64,000 nucleotides of DNA from Tupaia tana (Eukaryota; Chordata; Mammalia; Scandentia; Tupaiidae): the NCBI GenBank assembly GCA_026018925.1, contig JAKSZU010000029.1:14435778-14499777 (forward strand), written 5' to 3'. Below, one piece after another: positions 54,662-64,000 of this stretch (its first letter is position 1; each line of letters opens with the position of its first letter). The notes under the pieces are model-generated. The model was not told the origin of the DNA, made no database searches, and saw only the letters and a list, made by a program, of their open reading frames with translations. The position numbers and the translations under genes were made by a program.

Positions 54662-54911
54662 AGACTAGCAGCTGGCATAATGGCTATGTCGCTGGACTCC
54701 CATGTAGTTGACCATGGTTCAAGACCTGGACCTGATGGCTTATATTCACACTGGGCATGTATGTGTGTATGCCCAACATCCTGAGAGGAGAATGGAGGAG
54801 AAGGGATTGCTGCATGGCCATCCCCTCTGGGGGGTAATTTCTCGCTTTCTGTTTCTCTGTCTCTCTGTCTTTCTGGTGAGCACATGTGTCCTATAGCAAA
54901 AAACTCTCCAA
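54662..54911 (+). repeat. SINE-A, young to middle-aged
   Basis: Plus copy: GACTAGCAGCTGGCATAATG head, GAATGGAGGAGAAGGGATTG core, CCTATAGCAAAAAACTCTCC end. Confidence 0.85.
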
Positions 54912-55065
54912 AAAATTTTTTTTTAAAACCAAGAACATTCATTTAACCATAAGCCAATTTTACTGAAAACAAGACTGTTCAAAAAAATATGCCATTATCC
55001 ATTCAACTTAATTATAGTGGAGATGCTCAATTCAATTATGGTACACATAAAAAGATAAAAAAATG

Positions 55066-55240
55066 AGCCTGACAGGTGATGTGGTGTCTGAAGCACTGAA
55101 CTCCCACTTGACTGGTCATGATTTGAGTACTGGACCTAGATACTTTATTTTTCACTTTCCCTTTCCCTCGCCCTCTGTCTTTTTCTGGTCAAGTTGAAAA
55201 ATAATAATAACTTACGGAATTAAATAAATGAATTATTAAT
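55066..55240 (+). repeat. SINE-B
   Basis: Head GAGCCTGACAGGTGATGTGG. CT-rich middle and A/T tail. Confidence 0.75.
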
Positions 55241-55975
55241 ATTTTTTTACATTCCATCACTACACATTGTTACAGCTTGTAAAATGAATTTACCCAACAT
55301 GAATACAATTCGCACCAGTCCAGTTTAAGATATTATATACATTATCATCATAAATAGTGATGATAATAGTGTCCCATGAATGTCTTGCTTCTCTTTTTTT
55401 TCTCCTTGACCCCTTCCCTCACCCTCTCCTCTTTCTCCCACCTTCTTCCCACACTGTATCCAGACTTTAATCATTTTCTATGCTTCTATAAATTCAAATC
55501 TTTCAGTTTCTACCATAGAGTGCAGACAGTGGGTACATATTAAGTGGAAACATACAATGTCTCTTTCATAATCTGGCTTGCTTCACTCAGCAGTAAATCT
55601 TCCATATTTATCCACTTTCTATCAAATGCTGGAGCTTGTTTTTGTCTGACTGAGTAGTATTCCATAGAGTATATATGCCACAGTTTTTCAATTCAATCAT
55701 CTATGTGTAGACTTTTGATTTAGTTCCATATCTTAGCAATTGTGAATAATGCCACAATAAACACAGATGTGCAAGCACTCTTCTGACTGTTCTTCTATCC
55801 TTTGCGTAGACACTCAGTAGAGGAATTGCTGGTTCATATGGTAGCTCAATTTGTAGATCTCTGAGGAACCTCCATAATGTTTTTCACAGTGGCTGGACCA
55901 ATTCACATTCTTACTGATAGAGTGGGATAATTCCCCTTTCACCAAAACTCTGCCAACGGTGATCAGTTTTTTGTG
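55241..55975 (-). mobile_element. L1 3'-end fragment (~735 bp)
   Basis: Minus orientation: 3'UTR (ATTCCATCACTACACATTG, CCCAACATGAATACAATTC), then the end of ORF2 to about the cysteine region. It is cut where HAL1-C begins. Confidence 0.85.
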
Positions 55976-56540
55976 TTTTTTTTTTTGTATTTTTTCTCTT
56001 TAAATTTATTTATTTTTTACATTAATTCACTATACATCATTACAGCATACAAATGAATTTTCCATCCAAAATACACTGTGTATTGGCTCAATCAAGCACA
56101 TCAACATACATGTTTTCAGCAAATAATTTTCCAATTCTTATGTCCTATATACTTTGTTTTTTGTTTTGCCATCCTTGATTCCTTATCCCTCACCCTTTGC
56201 CATGTCCCACCCTCCTCCCACATTGTCTCTGGTATCCATGGTTGCTTTCTATGCCTTCCCCCCCATTTAATTGATTTGCTAATGAACTTAATTAGTCTAA
56301 ATATATCCAATAGCTAGCACAGCTGATATATACCTATACATGAACCCAAGTCTGACTTTAGGCATAAACCCCAGTGAGTAGAATGAACATATTATAAAGT
56401 AGTACACAGCTGGGGCTATATAGCTTACTGCAGTCATCAAATATGCATTTTTTAAAAAAATTTCAATATGAACAGTTTTACCGTTTTTTTTTTCTCCTGC
56501 AACTTTTTTTTTAAATTACTTAACATTCATTCCCTCTCTG

Positions 56541-56743
56541 GGAAGATTCCACATGGAGACTGGGAACTAGATATTTCAGGGCAAAGGAGAAATGAAGATT
56601 TTCTACTCATAATTCAGCCTCCAGCAAGCAAAGCTAGTGTGGCAGGAGAGAACGGCAATCAGATTCTAGAACACCTCTGTCTGCTTGCTCCTGAACATTG
56701 AGGCTTAACTTCAAGAATTTGAAAGAAACACGCCATTCATCAG
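56541..56743 (+). promoter_or_regulatory. HAL1-B 5'UTR with one monomer
   Basis: Begins at the same monomer boundary as HAL1-A (GGGAAGATTCCACATGGA here, TTGGAAGACACAAGCCTC there). It continues through a CATAATTCAGCCTCCAGCA-type block and a spacer of about 100 bp to the ORF1 start. Promoter role inferred. Confidence 0.72.
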
Positions 56744-57745
56744 ATGACAAGAAACCACCGTCGGATCACGAGAAATATGGGAAAACGAGAAAATACCTCT
56801 CCTCCAATGGAAAAGAGTAACTCTCCTTCATCCACAAGCAGTTCGGTGAAAGTCATGGAAATGTCTGATAAGGAATTTAGAACATTCGTAATGTCGAAGC
56901 TAACAGAGATGGAAGAAAAGAGAGATAATGAACTGCTAAAGAGAAAGGAGAAAGAAGTTGCCGAGTTCCAGGAGATGAGGAAATTCTTGCAAGATCTAAA
57001 AGAGGAATTACACACTTTACAAAAGACTCAAACGGAACTGCTAGAGATGAAGTCTATAATACAAGAAGTCAAAATCTCCCTTGAAAGTATTAAAAGCAGA
57101 CTAGATCATTCAGAAAATAGAATCTCAGATGTAGAAGAGAAAATGGCTGGCTTAGAAAAGTCCACCACGAAGACTGAGAAAATGGCTCAAAAATTTGAGA
57201 ATGATATGCGAGAAGTACTGGATACCATCAAACGTCCAAATATCCGGATAATTGGCATTCCAGAAGGTGAAGAGGCCCATAAGGGCATTGATAATCTATT
57301 CCATGAAATCCTGCAAGAAAACTTTCCAAACCTAGAGAGGCATTCGAAGATCCAGTCCCAGGAAATACAAAGGACCCCAAATAGAATCAATCCAAGAAGA
57401 TCTTCTCCAAGACACATTATAGCCAGGTTGACCAAAACCGCAGACAAAGACAAGATACTAAGATTGGCAAGAGAGAAACATCAAGTTACCTACAAAGGAC
57501 ATCCCATCAGGCTAACAGCAGATCTCTCATCGGAAACAATGCGAGCGAGGAGAGAATGGGAAAATATATTCAAAGTGTTACGAGAGAAGCAATTTCAGCC
57601 AAGAATACTGTACCCGGCAAGATTATCTTTCAGGTGGGAAGAAAAGACAAGAACATTCTCAGATAAACAAAACCTGAAAGAATTTACCAGCACCAGACCA
57701 GATCTCCAAGAAGTTCTCAAGGGTGTGCTGTATCAAGAAAATTAA
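56744..57745 (+). CDS. HAL1-B ORF1p, intact (333 aa)
   Basis: An uninterrupted 333-codon ORF1, the length expected for mammalian L1 ORF1p. The N-terminus is basic (MTRNHRRITRNMGKRENTSP). A coiled coil runs from about residue 42 to 150. It contains an 11-residue duplication at residues 56-66 and 67-77 that L1-1 and L1-2 lack. The RRM-like domain is at about 160-255 (NIRIIGIPEGEE at 166-177). The C-terminal RNA-binding domain runs to the end (TYKGHPIRLTADLSSETM, ARREWENIFKVLREK). ORF1p binds RNA as a trimer in the cytoplasmic L1 particle. As the element has no ORF2, movement would need L1 ORF2p in trans. The first ATG of the conserved N-terminus was chosen as start. Confidence 0.9.
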   Translation: MTRNHRRITRNMGKRENTSPPMEKSNSPSSTSSSVKVMEMSDKEFRTFVMSKLTEMEEKRDNELLKRKEKEVAEFQEMRKFLQDLKEELHTLQKTQTELLEMKSIIQEVKISLESIKSRLDHSENRISDVEEKMAGLEKSTTKTEKMAQKFENDMREVLDTIKRPNIRIIGIPEGEEAHKGIDNLFHEILQENFPNLERHSKIQSQEIQRTPNRINPRRSSPRHIIARLTKTADKDKILRLAREKHQVTYKGHPIRLTADLSSETMRARREWENIFKVLREKQFQPRILYPARLSFRWEEKTRTFSDKQNLKEFTSTRPDLQEVLKGVLYQEN

Positions 57746-57769
57746 ACACAGACACACGGAAATAAGAGT

Positions 57770-59056
57770 CAAAAAACCATGAAAGTGGCCAACTTAATCA
57801 GAGGGACAAGTCTGAAGTTGAATATTATATCCCAGAATTTAATCAGGAAAATTGAACCAGAACAGAAGATAAAAAGTACATGAGACTGATAGGTTCATGC
57901 ACCTTCCATTTGAACAGAATCCTAACTTGTTTCCTGGCTTTAAGCAAAGTTCCTTGGCATTTCTTTGAGTTAAGTTAAAACTGGTTTTCTTAGTAGTAAT
58001 GAGTGAACTCACCATTGAAAGTAGTTAGATTATGTAGGAAATTGTGTGATCAATGCAACGTGGGTGGGAAGGGAATGAAGGACAATTCTAGACACCGGAG
58101 GTGGTGTGAGAGGAGGGTGGGAAGGGACAGAGGGTCAGAAAGAGGGGTGGAAGTAATTCTAGGAACTAGTAATGGAAAATTTTTTGTAATGTGCATGATT
58201 GTATCACTATGCAGTGTGTACTGGATGGGAGATTGCATTTTGTATGATGTGATGAAGCTTAGGGAAGGAATGTAGATGGAGTTACAAAAAAAAAAGTTTC
58301 AGAAAAAAAAAATATATATATTCAATGACTGCAGTAGGATATGTAGCCACAGCTAGGTGCTACTTTATAGGATGCGTAAAGTAAGACTTGTGTTCATGGA
58401 AATGTGGGTATCACCTGTGTTTGCTATGAGGGTATTTGGATTGATTAGGGTCTTTGGCGTTACAATAAAATGTGAAGAGAAAACAGTATAGAAGACAAAC
58501 ATAGGGACCAGCAGTTAGCGTAATGGCTATGTCGCTGGACTCCCACGTAGTCGACTGCGGTTCGAGTCCCGGACCCGGTGGCTTAAACTCACGCCGGGCG
58601 CGTGTGCGTGCGTGCCCAAGATCCCAAGAGGAGAATGGAGGAGAAGGGATTGCGGCGTGGCCATCCCCCCTGGGGGGTGATTTCCTGCTTTCTATCTCTC
58701 TGTCTCTCTCTGTCTGTCTGGCGAGCGCACGCGCCCTATAGCAAAAACCTCTCCAAAAAGAAAAAAAGAAAAAAGAAGAAAAAAAAAAAAAAAAAAAAAA
58801 AAGACAAACATAGATACCAGAGACTGTGGGAGGAGAGTGGGAGATGGCAGAGGGTAAGAGATAGAGAATCTAGGATGGGGGGAAAAAAGCAAAACATACA
58901 GAAGACAAGAAATGGAAGATCATTTGCTGACAATAACATGTTTGTTGATGTGCTTGATTGAGACAATATATAGTGTAATTTGGATGGAAAATCTCATTTT
59001 GTATGCTGTAATGATGTTCAGAGAATGAATGCAAATAAATAAATTAAAAAAAAAAA
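57770..59056 (+). other. HAL1-B 3' region, two modules
   Basis: Module 1 ends near 58310 in an A-run after AAGGAATGTAGATGGAGTTA. Module 2 (58320-59050) holds the SINE-A and ends AATAAATAAATT. Same layout as HAL1-A. Confidence 0.75.
58505..58800 (+). repeat. SINE-A, reference-quality young copy with Pol III boxes
   Basis: The best-preserved copy. It has a perfect 13-bp TSD, AAGACAAACATAG (58492-58504, 58801-58813). An A-box TAGCGTAATGG (58516-58526) and a B-box GGTTCGAGTCC (58559-58569) both match Pol III promoter consensus. The body is GTGCGTGCGTGCCCAAGATC then GAATGGAGGAGAAGGGATTG, followed by a CT-rich tract, CCTATAGCAAAAAC and an A-rich tail. The head derives from a tRNA. I could not decide which isoacceptor. 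Confidence 0.95.
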
Positions 59057-59637
59057 ATTCATTCCCTGAGCATCATCACAACGTACTAAATGTGGTTTCC
59101 ATCTAGAATAAACTGCATAGTGGCTTAATCATGCATGTTATCATCAATAATATTCCATTTCTACTTTCATACATATGTATACGTATATATATGTTTTTTA
59201 CCCCATGTTTGACCCTCTGCCCTTTCACACTCTCTTATTACACTATCTCTGCTATATACAGTTGTCTTCCATTCCTTTTTCCCCAACAGTTTGTTGATCA
59301 CACAATATCATAAGTAATCTAACTACTTTCAGCAGGTAATTTTGAGAAAAGCAGTTTTGAACTGGTAATGATATTTCCTTGAAACTTAAAGCCTAGAAAC
59401 AGGTTAGTATTCTGTTCAAATAGTAGGTACATGCACCTATCAACAGCTCAAGACAGGACAAAAATCCTTTAAAACCGGAAAACAAAGCTTAGGAGAAAAG
59501 CAGCAATAATTTAGTCAAGTCACAGAATGTTGTTTCATCAGGTCAGTCTCATGTACTTAATCTTTCTTCTGTTAAGGTTCGATCTTCCAGGTTGAATTCT
59601 GGGATATAATATTCATCTCCAAACATTGTCCCTACAA

Positions 59638-60689
59638 TTAAGTTACCCATTTTCTTAGTTTTTGAACTCTTATTTCTGTGTGTCTGCATTTAATTTTACT
59701 AACATAGCACTCCCTTAAGAACTTCTTGGAGATCTGGTCTGGTGATGGTAAATTTTTCAGGTTTTGTTTATCTGGGAAGTTTGTGTCTTTTCTTCCCAAA
59801 TGAATGATAACCTTGCTGGGCACAGAATTCTTGGTTGAAATTGCTTTTCCCTTAATACTTTGAATATATTTTCCCATTCTCTCCTTGCTCACATTGTTTC
59901 CGATGAGAGGTCTGCCGTTAGTCTGATGGGATACCCTTTGTAGGTACCTTGCCTTTTTTCTCTAGCCAGTCTTAGTATCTTTTCTCTGTCTGTGGTTTTA
60001 GTTAATCTGGCTATGATGTGTCTTGGAGAAGATCTTCTTGGGTTGATTCTATTTGGGGTCCTCTGTATTTCTTGGGACTGAATCTTTGAGTGCCTCTCCA
60101 GGTTTGGAAAGTTTTCTTGCAGTATTTCATGGAATAGATTATCAATGCCCTTATAAGTCTCTTCACCCTCTGGGATGCCTATTATCTGGATGTTTGGACG
60201 TTTAATTGTATCTAGTACTTCTCACATATTATTCTCAAATTTTTGGGCCATTTTCTCAGTCTTCATGGTGGATTTTTCTAGGCCAGCCATTTTCTCTTCT
60301 ACATTAGAGATTTTATTTTCTGTATGATCTAGTCTTCCTTTAATACTTTCAAGGGAGATTTTGACTTCTTGTATTACAGCCTTCATCTCTAACAGTTCCA
60401 TCTGATTCTTTTGTAAAGTGTGAAATTCCTCTTTTAGATTTTGCATGAATTTCCTCACCTCCTGGAACTCTTCAATTCCTTTCTCCTTCCTCTTCAGCAG
60501 TTCCTTGTCTCTGTTCTCTTCCATCTCTGTTAGCTTGGTCATTATGAATGCTCTGAATTCTTTATCAGACATTTCCATGATTTTCATTGAACTGTGTGTG
60601 GATGAAGAGGAACTATCCATTTCCCTTGTGGGAGAAGTATTTTCCTGCTTCCCCATATTTCTTGTGGTCCTGCAACAATTTCTAGTCAT
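59638..60689 (-). pseudogene. HAL1-C ORF1, decayed
   Basis: Minus strand, starts MTRNCCRTTRNMGKQENTSP at 60689. It is open for 155 codons through the coiled coil, with the 11-residue duplication (KRKEKGIEEFQE). It then stops at a TGA where HAL1-B has CGA, a CpG-decay type change. The RRM and C-terminal parts follow with further frameshifts (SKERMGKYIQSIKGKAIS reads in the wrong frame). Confidence 0.9.
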
Positions 60690-60719
60690 CTGGTGGATGG
60701 TCGGTTTCTTCCTGAACTT

Positions 60720-61394
60720 GGAGGTTTAATCTGAGGGTCGAGGAGTGTGCAGAAAAGGAAGCCGAGAGAGGGAAACAATACCAACAACAGCAAAAAGAAA
60801 CAGACAAGAAGCAAATAAAAAGAAGAGAAAAACTTTTACATAAATCTAAAGAAAAATTAATGTTCAAAAAATTTCAATATAACTCAAAAATTAGAAAACT
60901 GCGTGGTGCGCAAGTGTGCCGCATGAAATGGCTAGATCGCAGGAGCCATGGAGCTGTCTGTCTCTTGAAGAAAGGCTGTTCTGGGAGGAGGAGAGGGGAT
61001 TATTAACAAGATAAAGGGCTAGCTAGAAGGGGCCAAAGGGCCCTGTAAAATGCCTCACCTTAAAAAATTCTAAAAAGCAAAAATTAAAAAAAAATGACAG
61101 AGAGAGAGAGAGAGAGAGAGGACAGAGACAGAGGTAGAGAGAGAAAAGGACTGATACAGAGAGAGGAGACTTGAAAGGGGTCTTCCTACCACACGGGCTT
61201 TGTATGCTGGAGGCCCAGTTAGCAGTGGGACATCTTCCTTTCTCCCAAAATGGCTAGATCGCAGGAGCCATGGAGCTGTCTGTCTCTTGAAGAAGGGCTG
61301 TTCACGCGGGTTTTGTATGTTGGAGGCCCAGTTAGCAGTGGGACATCTTCCTTTCTCCCAAAATGGCTAGATCGCAGGAGCCATGGAGCTGTCT
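60720..61394 (-). promoter_or_regulatory. HAL1-C 5'UTR with full and partial monomers
   Basis: GGCTAGATCGCAGGAGCCAT occurs three times (about 60930, 61252, 61365). The last two units repeat at 113 bp (TGGAGGCCCAGTTAGCAGTG at 61208 and 61321). An (AG)n run lies at 61098-61120. Read on the minus strand the units match the HAL1-A monomers. Confidence 0.82.
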
Positions 61395-61399
61395 CAAAA

Positions 61400-61480
61400 T
61401 ATTCTTTTTTTTTATAGTATACACAAACCACACTAAAATGTCTTTCAATGGCTAAAAGACAGTGTTTCAGACATTGGAAA
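61400..61480 (+). repeat. Trace of a third segmental-duplication unit
   Basis: TAGTATACACAAACCACACT, AAAATGTCTTTCAATGGC and AGTGTTTCAGACAT match 46480-46550 (unit 1) and 53985-54045 (unit 2). It is cut on both sides by HAL1-C and L1-3. Confidence 0.75.
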
Positions 61481-61899
61481 TTCTTTTTTATTTTTTTTTT
61501 CTATTTTTTTATTTACATTTTTCTACATTCAATCGCATTATTTAGCTTACAAAGTGCACATTTCAATATGTGACATTTCTCCCAAGTCCAGTTGATCAAA
61601 ATATAACAACACTACCTCCCCATCTCGACAATGCTCTGTCTTTGTATTCCTCCTCCAAATGTCCTTCCCCAGGCTCCACTCCTCCACACACACCATAGCT
61701 GGCATTCGCACCCATCTCTTGCGTTTGTACATCCTTTAGCCTGTCAGTTTCAGTCATACAGTGTGGACACTCAGTATATATTAAGTGAGGACATACAATG
61801 TCTCTCCTTCATAGCCTGGCTTGCTTCACTCAGCAGTAAATCTTCCATATTCTTCCACTTTCTGTCAAAAGCCAGGGTTTTGCTGTTTTTTTATGGCTG

Positions 61900-62785
61900 A
61901 ATAGTATTCCATAGAGTATATGTGCCATAATTTATCAATCCATTCATCTGTATGGGGGCATTTGGGTTGATTCCATGTCTTAGTAATCGCGAAAAGTGCT
62001 GCAATAGACATCAATATGCAAGCACTTTTCAAAAGAAGAATTCTTCTGTCCTTTGGGTAGATGCCAAGGAGTGGGATTGCTGGATCATATGGTAGTTCTA
62101 TTTGTAGACTTTTGAGGAATCTCCAAATTGTTCTTCACAGTGGTTGGACTAGTTTACATTCCCACCAGCAGTGTAAGAGAGTTCCCCTTTCACCACACCC
62201 CCACCAACTCTTATCTTTTTCTGTTTTCTTTTCTTACTTTTAAATCTTATCCATTCCGACTGGGATCAGGTGGTATCTCATTGTTGTTTTGATCTGCATT
62301 TCCGTTATGATGAGGGATGTTGAGCATTTTTTCATATGCCTTTTGGCTATTCATATGTCATCTTTAGTGAGTGTTTTTTTCAACTACTTCTCCCATCTTT
62401 TAATAGGGTTGATCATCTTTTTTCCAAACAGCTTTTTTAGCTCCTTGTGTAATCTGGTTATCAGTCCCTTATCTGATGCATAGTTTACAAAAATATTTTC
62501 CCATTCTGAGGGCTGTCGATTCACACTAGATTCACACTAATTACTGTGTCTTTTGCCTTGCAGAAACTTCTTAGTCTGATGTAATCCCACTTGTCTATTT
62601 TGGGAATTATTGACTGTGCTTTGGGGATCTTATTTAAGAAGTCTTTCCCTACCCCAATGTATCCCAGAGTTTCCCGTTTTCTAGAAGCAGTTTTATAGTT
62701 TGGGGTCTTAGATTTAGATCCTTGATCCACTTTGACTTGATTTTTGTCAAAGGTGAGAGGTAGGGGTTCAGATTCATCTTTCTAA
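61900..62785 (-). pseudogene. L1-3 ORF2 C-terminal part
   Basis: Minus-strand fragments after the RT domain, such as [20 protein letters not shown] and [20 protein letters not shown] at 62521-62864. Frame-broken. Confidence 0.8.
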
Positions 62786-64000
62786 AGGCATAGAAACTAT
62801 TTCCAGAATCTTCTCTGACTATAATGGAATTAAACTTGAGTTTAATCTCAAGGGAAATCCTCAAAAATACTCAAATATATTGAAACTAAATAACCTACTC
62901 CTGAATGACTCCAAAACTACTGATGAAATAATGTCTGAAATCAAAAGATTCATGTAGGGAACCAGCAGTTAGCGTAATGGCTATGTCGCTGGACTCCCAC
63001 GTAGTCGACCGTGGTTCACGTCCTGGACCTGGTGGCTTAAAACTCACGCTGGGCGCGTGTGCGTGCATGCCCAAGATCCCAAGAGGAGAATGGAGGAGAA
63101 GGGATTGCGGCATGACCTTCCTCCCTGGGGGATGATTTCTCGCTTTCTGTTTCTATGTCTCTCTCTGTCTGTCTGGTGAGTGCACGTGCCCTATAGCGAA
63201 AACCTGTCCAAAAAAAAAAAAAGAAAAGAAAGAAAAGAAAAGATTCATGTAAGCCAATCACAATGAGGACACGAGTTTCCATAATCTTTGGAACACTGAA
63301 AAAGCAGTCATAAGAGGAAAGTTTATAGCAATTAGTGCTCATAAGAGGAAGACAGAAAGAAGGGAAGTGCATCACCTAACATCTTGCCTCAGAGAATTGG
63401 AGAAGCAACAGCAAAGTAATTTTAAAAACTCCAGGAGAAAGGAAATAATAAAGATCCGAGCAGAAATAAATGAAATAGAAAATAAATAAACAATATAGAA
63501 AATAAATTAAAGTAAAAGGTGGTTCTTTGAAAAGATAAACAAAATAGATCACCACTAGCAAGACTTATTAAGAAGAGAGAAAGGAACAAGGTGAATCAAA
63601 TCTGCAATGAAGCAGGAAATATAACAACAGACAAAGTAGAAATACAGAACATCATTAGAGGATACTATGAACAACTATATGCCAAGAAACAAGACAATCT
63701 GGATGAGATGGACAAATTTCTGGACACATACAATCTACCAAGATTGAGCCAGGAGGATTTAGAAAGTCTGAATAGGCTCATAACAAGCCAGGAGATTGAA
63801 TCAATAATAAATAACCTTCCAACAAAGAAAAGCCCTGGCCCTGATGGATTCACCTCTGAGTTCTATAAAGCTTTCAAAGAAGAGTTAACCCCCATTCTGC
63901 TCAAGTTATTTCTAAAGATCCAAAAGGTGAATCTCTCCCTAATTCATTCTATGAAACCTCTGTCACCCTTATCCTCAAAACAGATAAGGACAAAACAAGG
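62786..64000 (+). pseudogene. L1-3 ORF2 middle part, inverted
   Basis: Plus-strand sequence for the endonuclease-RT linker and RT start. The region near the window end matches L1-2's [12 protein letters not shown] and [12 protein letters not shown] segments in shifted frames. Many stops. Confidence 0.8.
62957..63237 (+). repeat. SINE-A, young, perfect TSD
   Basis: Full-length plus copy with TSD AAAAGATTCATGTA at 62943-62956 and 63238-63251. It lies inside the inverted part of L1-3. Confidence 0.95.

Larger units (their letters stand above)
56539..59056 (+). mobile_element. HAL1-B: youngest half-L1-like copy, nested in HAL1-C
   Basis: Plus element flanked by ATTCATTCCCT (56528-56538, 59057-59067), which duplicates HAL1-C sequence. 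It has one 5' monomer, an intact ORF1, and the two-module 3' tail ending in AAATAAATAAATT and an A-run. A young SINE-A at 58505-58800 sits in the tail. It must be younger than HAL1-C. Confidence 0.92.
55985..61394 (-). mobile_element. HAL1-C: half-L1-like element split by HAL1-B
   Basis: Minus-strand element in two pieces: the second 3' module at 55985-56538, and the first 3' module, ORF1 and 5'UTR monomers at 59057-61394. The two pieces join exactly at the HAL1-B TSD (ATTCATTCCCT) in the order seen in HAL1-A. Again no ORF2 sequence is present. Confidence 0.9.
61495..64000. mobile_element. L1-3: LINE-1 with inversion, runs off the window
   Basis: 61495-62785 is minus: 3'UTR and ORF2 C-terminal region. 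From about 62786 the sequence turns to plus and reads ORF2 from the end of the endonuclease domain into the RT N-terminus. This is the twin-priming layout, with the far end outside the window. A SINE-A sits at 62957. Confidence 0.85.

Noticed and set aside
58505..58580. Possible tRNA gene (A-box and B-box present)
   Set aside because: It is the head of a SINE-A. It continues into the SINE body and tail, has a TSD, and occurs in many copies. No clean cloverleaf with acceptor-stem pairing was seen.

Overview
This is a window of placental-mammal nuclear DNA. It is AT-rich and intron/intergenic in character, and it is packed with LINE-1 and tRNA-derived SINE insertions that carry poly(A) tails and target-site duplications (TSDs). 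I could not assign a species. The main SINE is not recognisable as Alu, B1/B2/ID, the lagomorph C repeat or the carnivoran CAN repeat.

The only host gene I can support is one vomeronasal type-2 receptor (V2R, family C pheromone GPCR) on the + strand. Exons 2-6 lie at 14879-15170, 20510-21320, 25493-25717, 30768-30891 and 36677-37616, with canonical splice sites and matching phases. It is a pseudogene. Exon 3 has two frameshifts and three stops, and exon 6 has two frameshifts, one of them a 40-bp (CAAA)n-type expansion. Exon 1 was not found. From about 37.54 kb the terminal end of exon 6 and its 3' flank are tandemly duplicated (unit 1 about 37539-46755, unit 2 about 46756-54245), with a trace of a third unit near 61.4 kb. 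Unit 2 therefore starts with a short V2R exon-6 relic.

The rest is mobile DNA. There is a full-length but internally deleted L1 (L1-1, 8455-14243, minus). A second L1 shows a twin-priming inversion (L1-2, 39501-45049), and a third inverted L1 runs off the right edge (L1-3, 61495-64000). Four copies of a half-L1 (HAL1-like) family encode ORF1p only and go straight from the ORF1 stop into a shared 3' tail with no ORF2: HAL1-A 17215-19779, HAL1-D about 51930-53780, HAL1-B 56539-59056 with an intact 333-residue ORF1, and HAL1-C 55985-61394, which is interrupted by HAL1-B. Two class-II-type solo LTRs have 6-bp TSDs, and one keeps a Lys-type primer binding site. About eighteen copies belong to a young 265-bp SINE (called SINE-A here), and there are many older SINE-A and shorter SINE-B copies.

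The most unusual object is at 34787-36133, in V2R intron 5. It is a composite retroposon on the minus strand with a roughly 975-bp CpG-rich VNTR head (unit about 25 bp), a unique linker, a 3' module shared with L1-2, a poly(A) tail and an 11-bp TSD. Its architecture is like that of hominoid SVA elements, but its sequence is unrelated as far as I can see. This element and the HAL1-like family are the best candidates for previously undescribed systems here.
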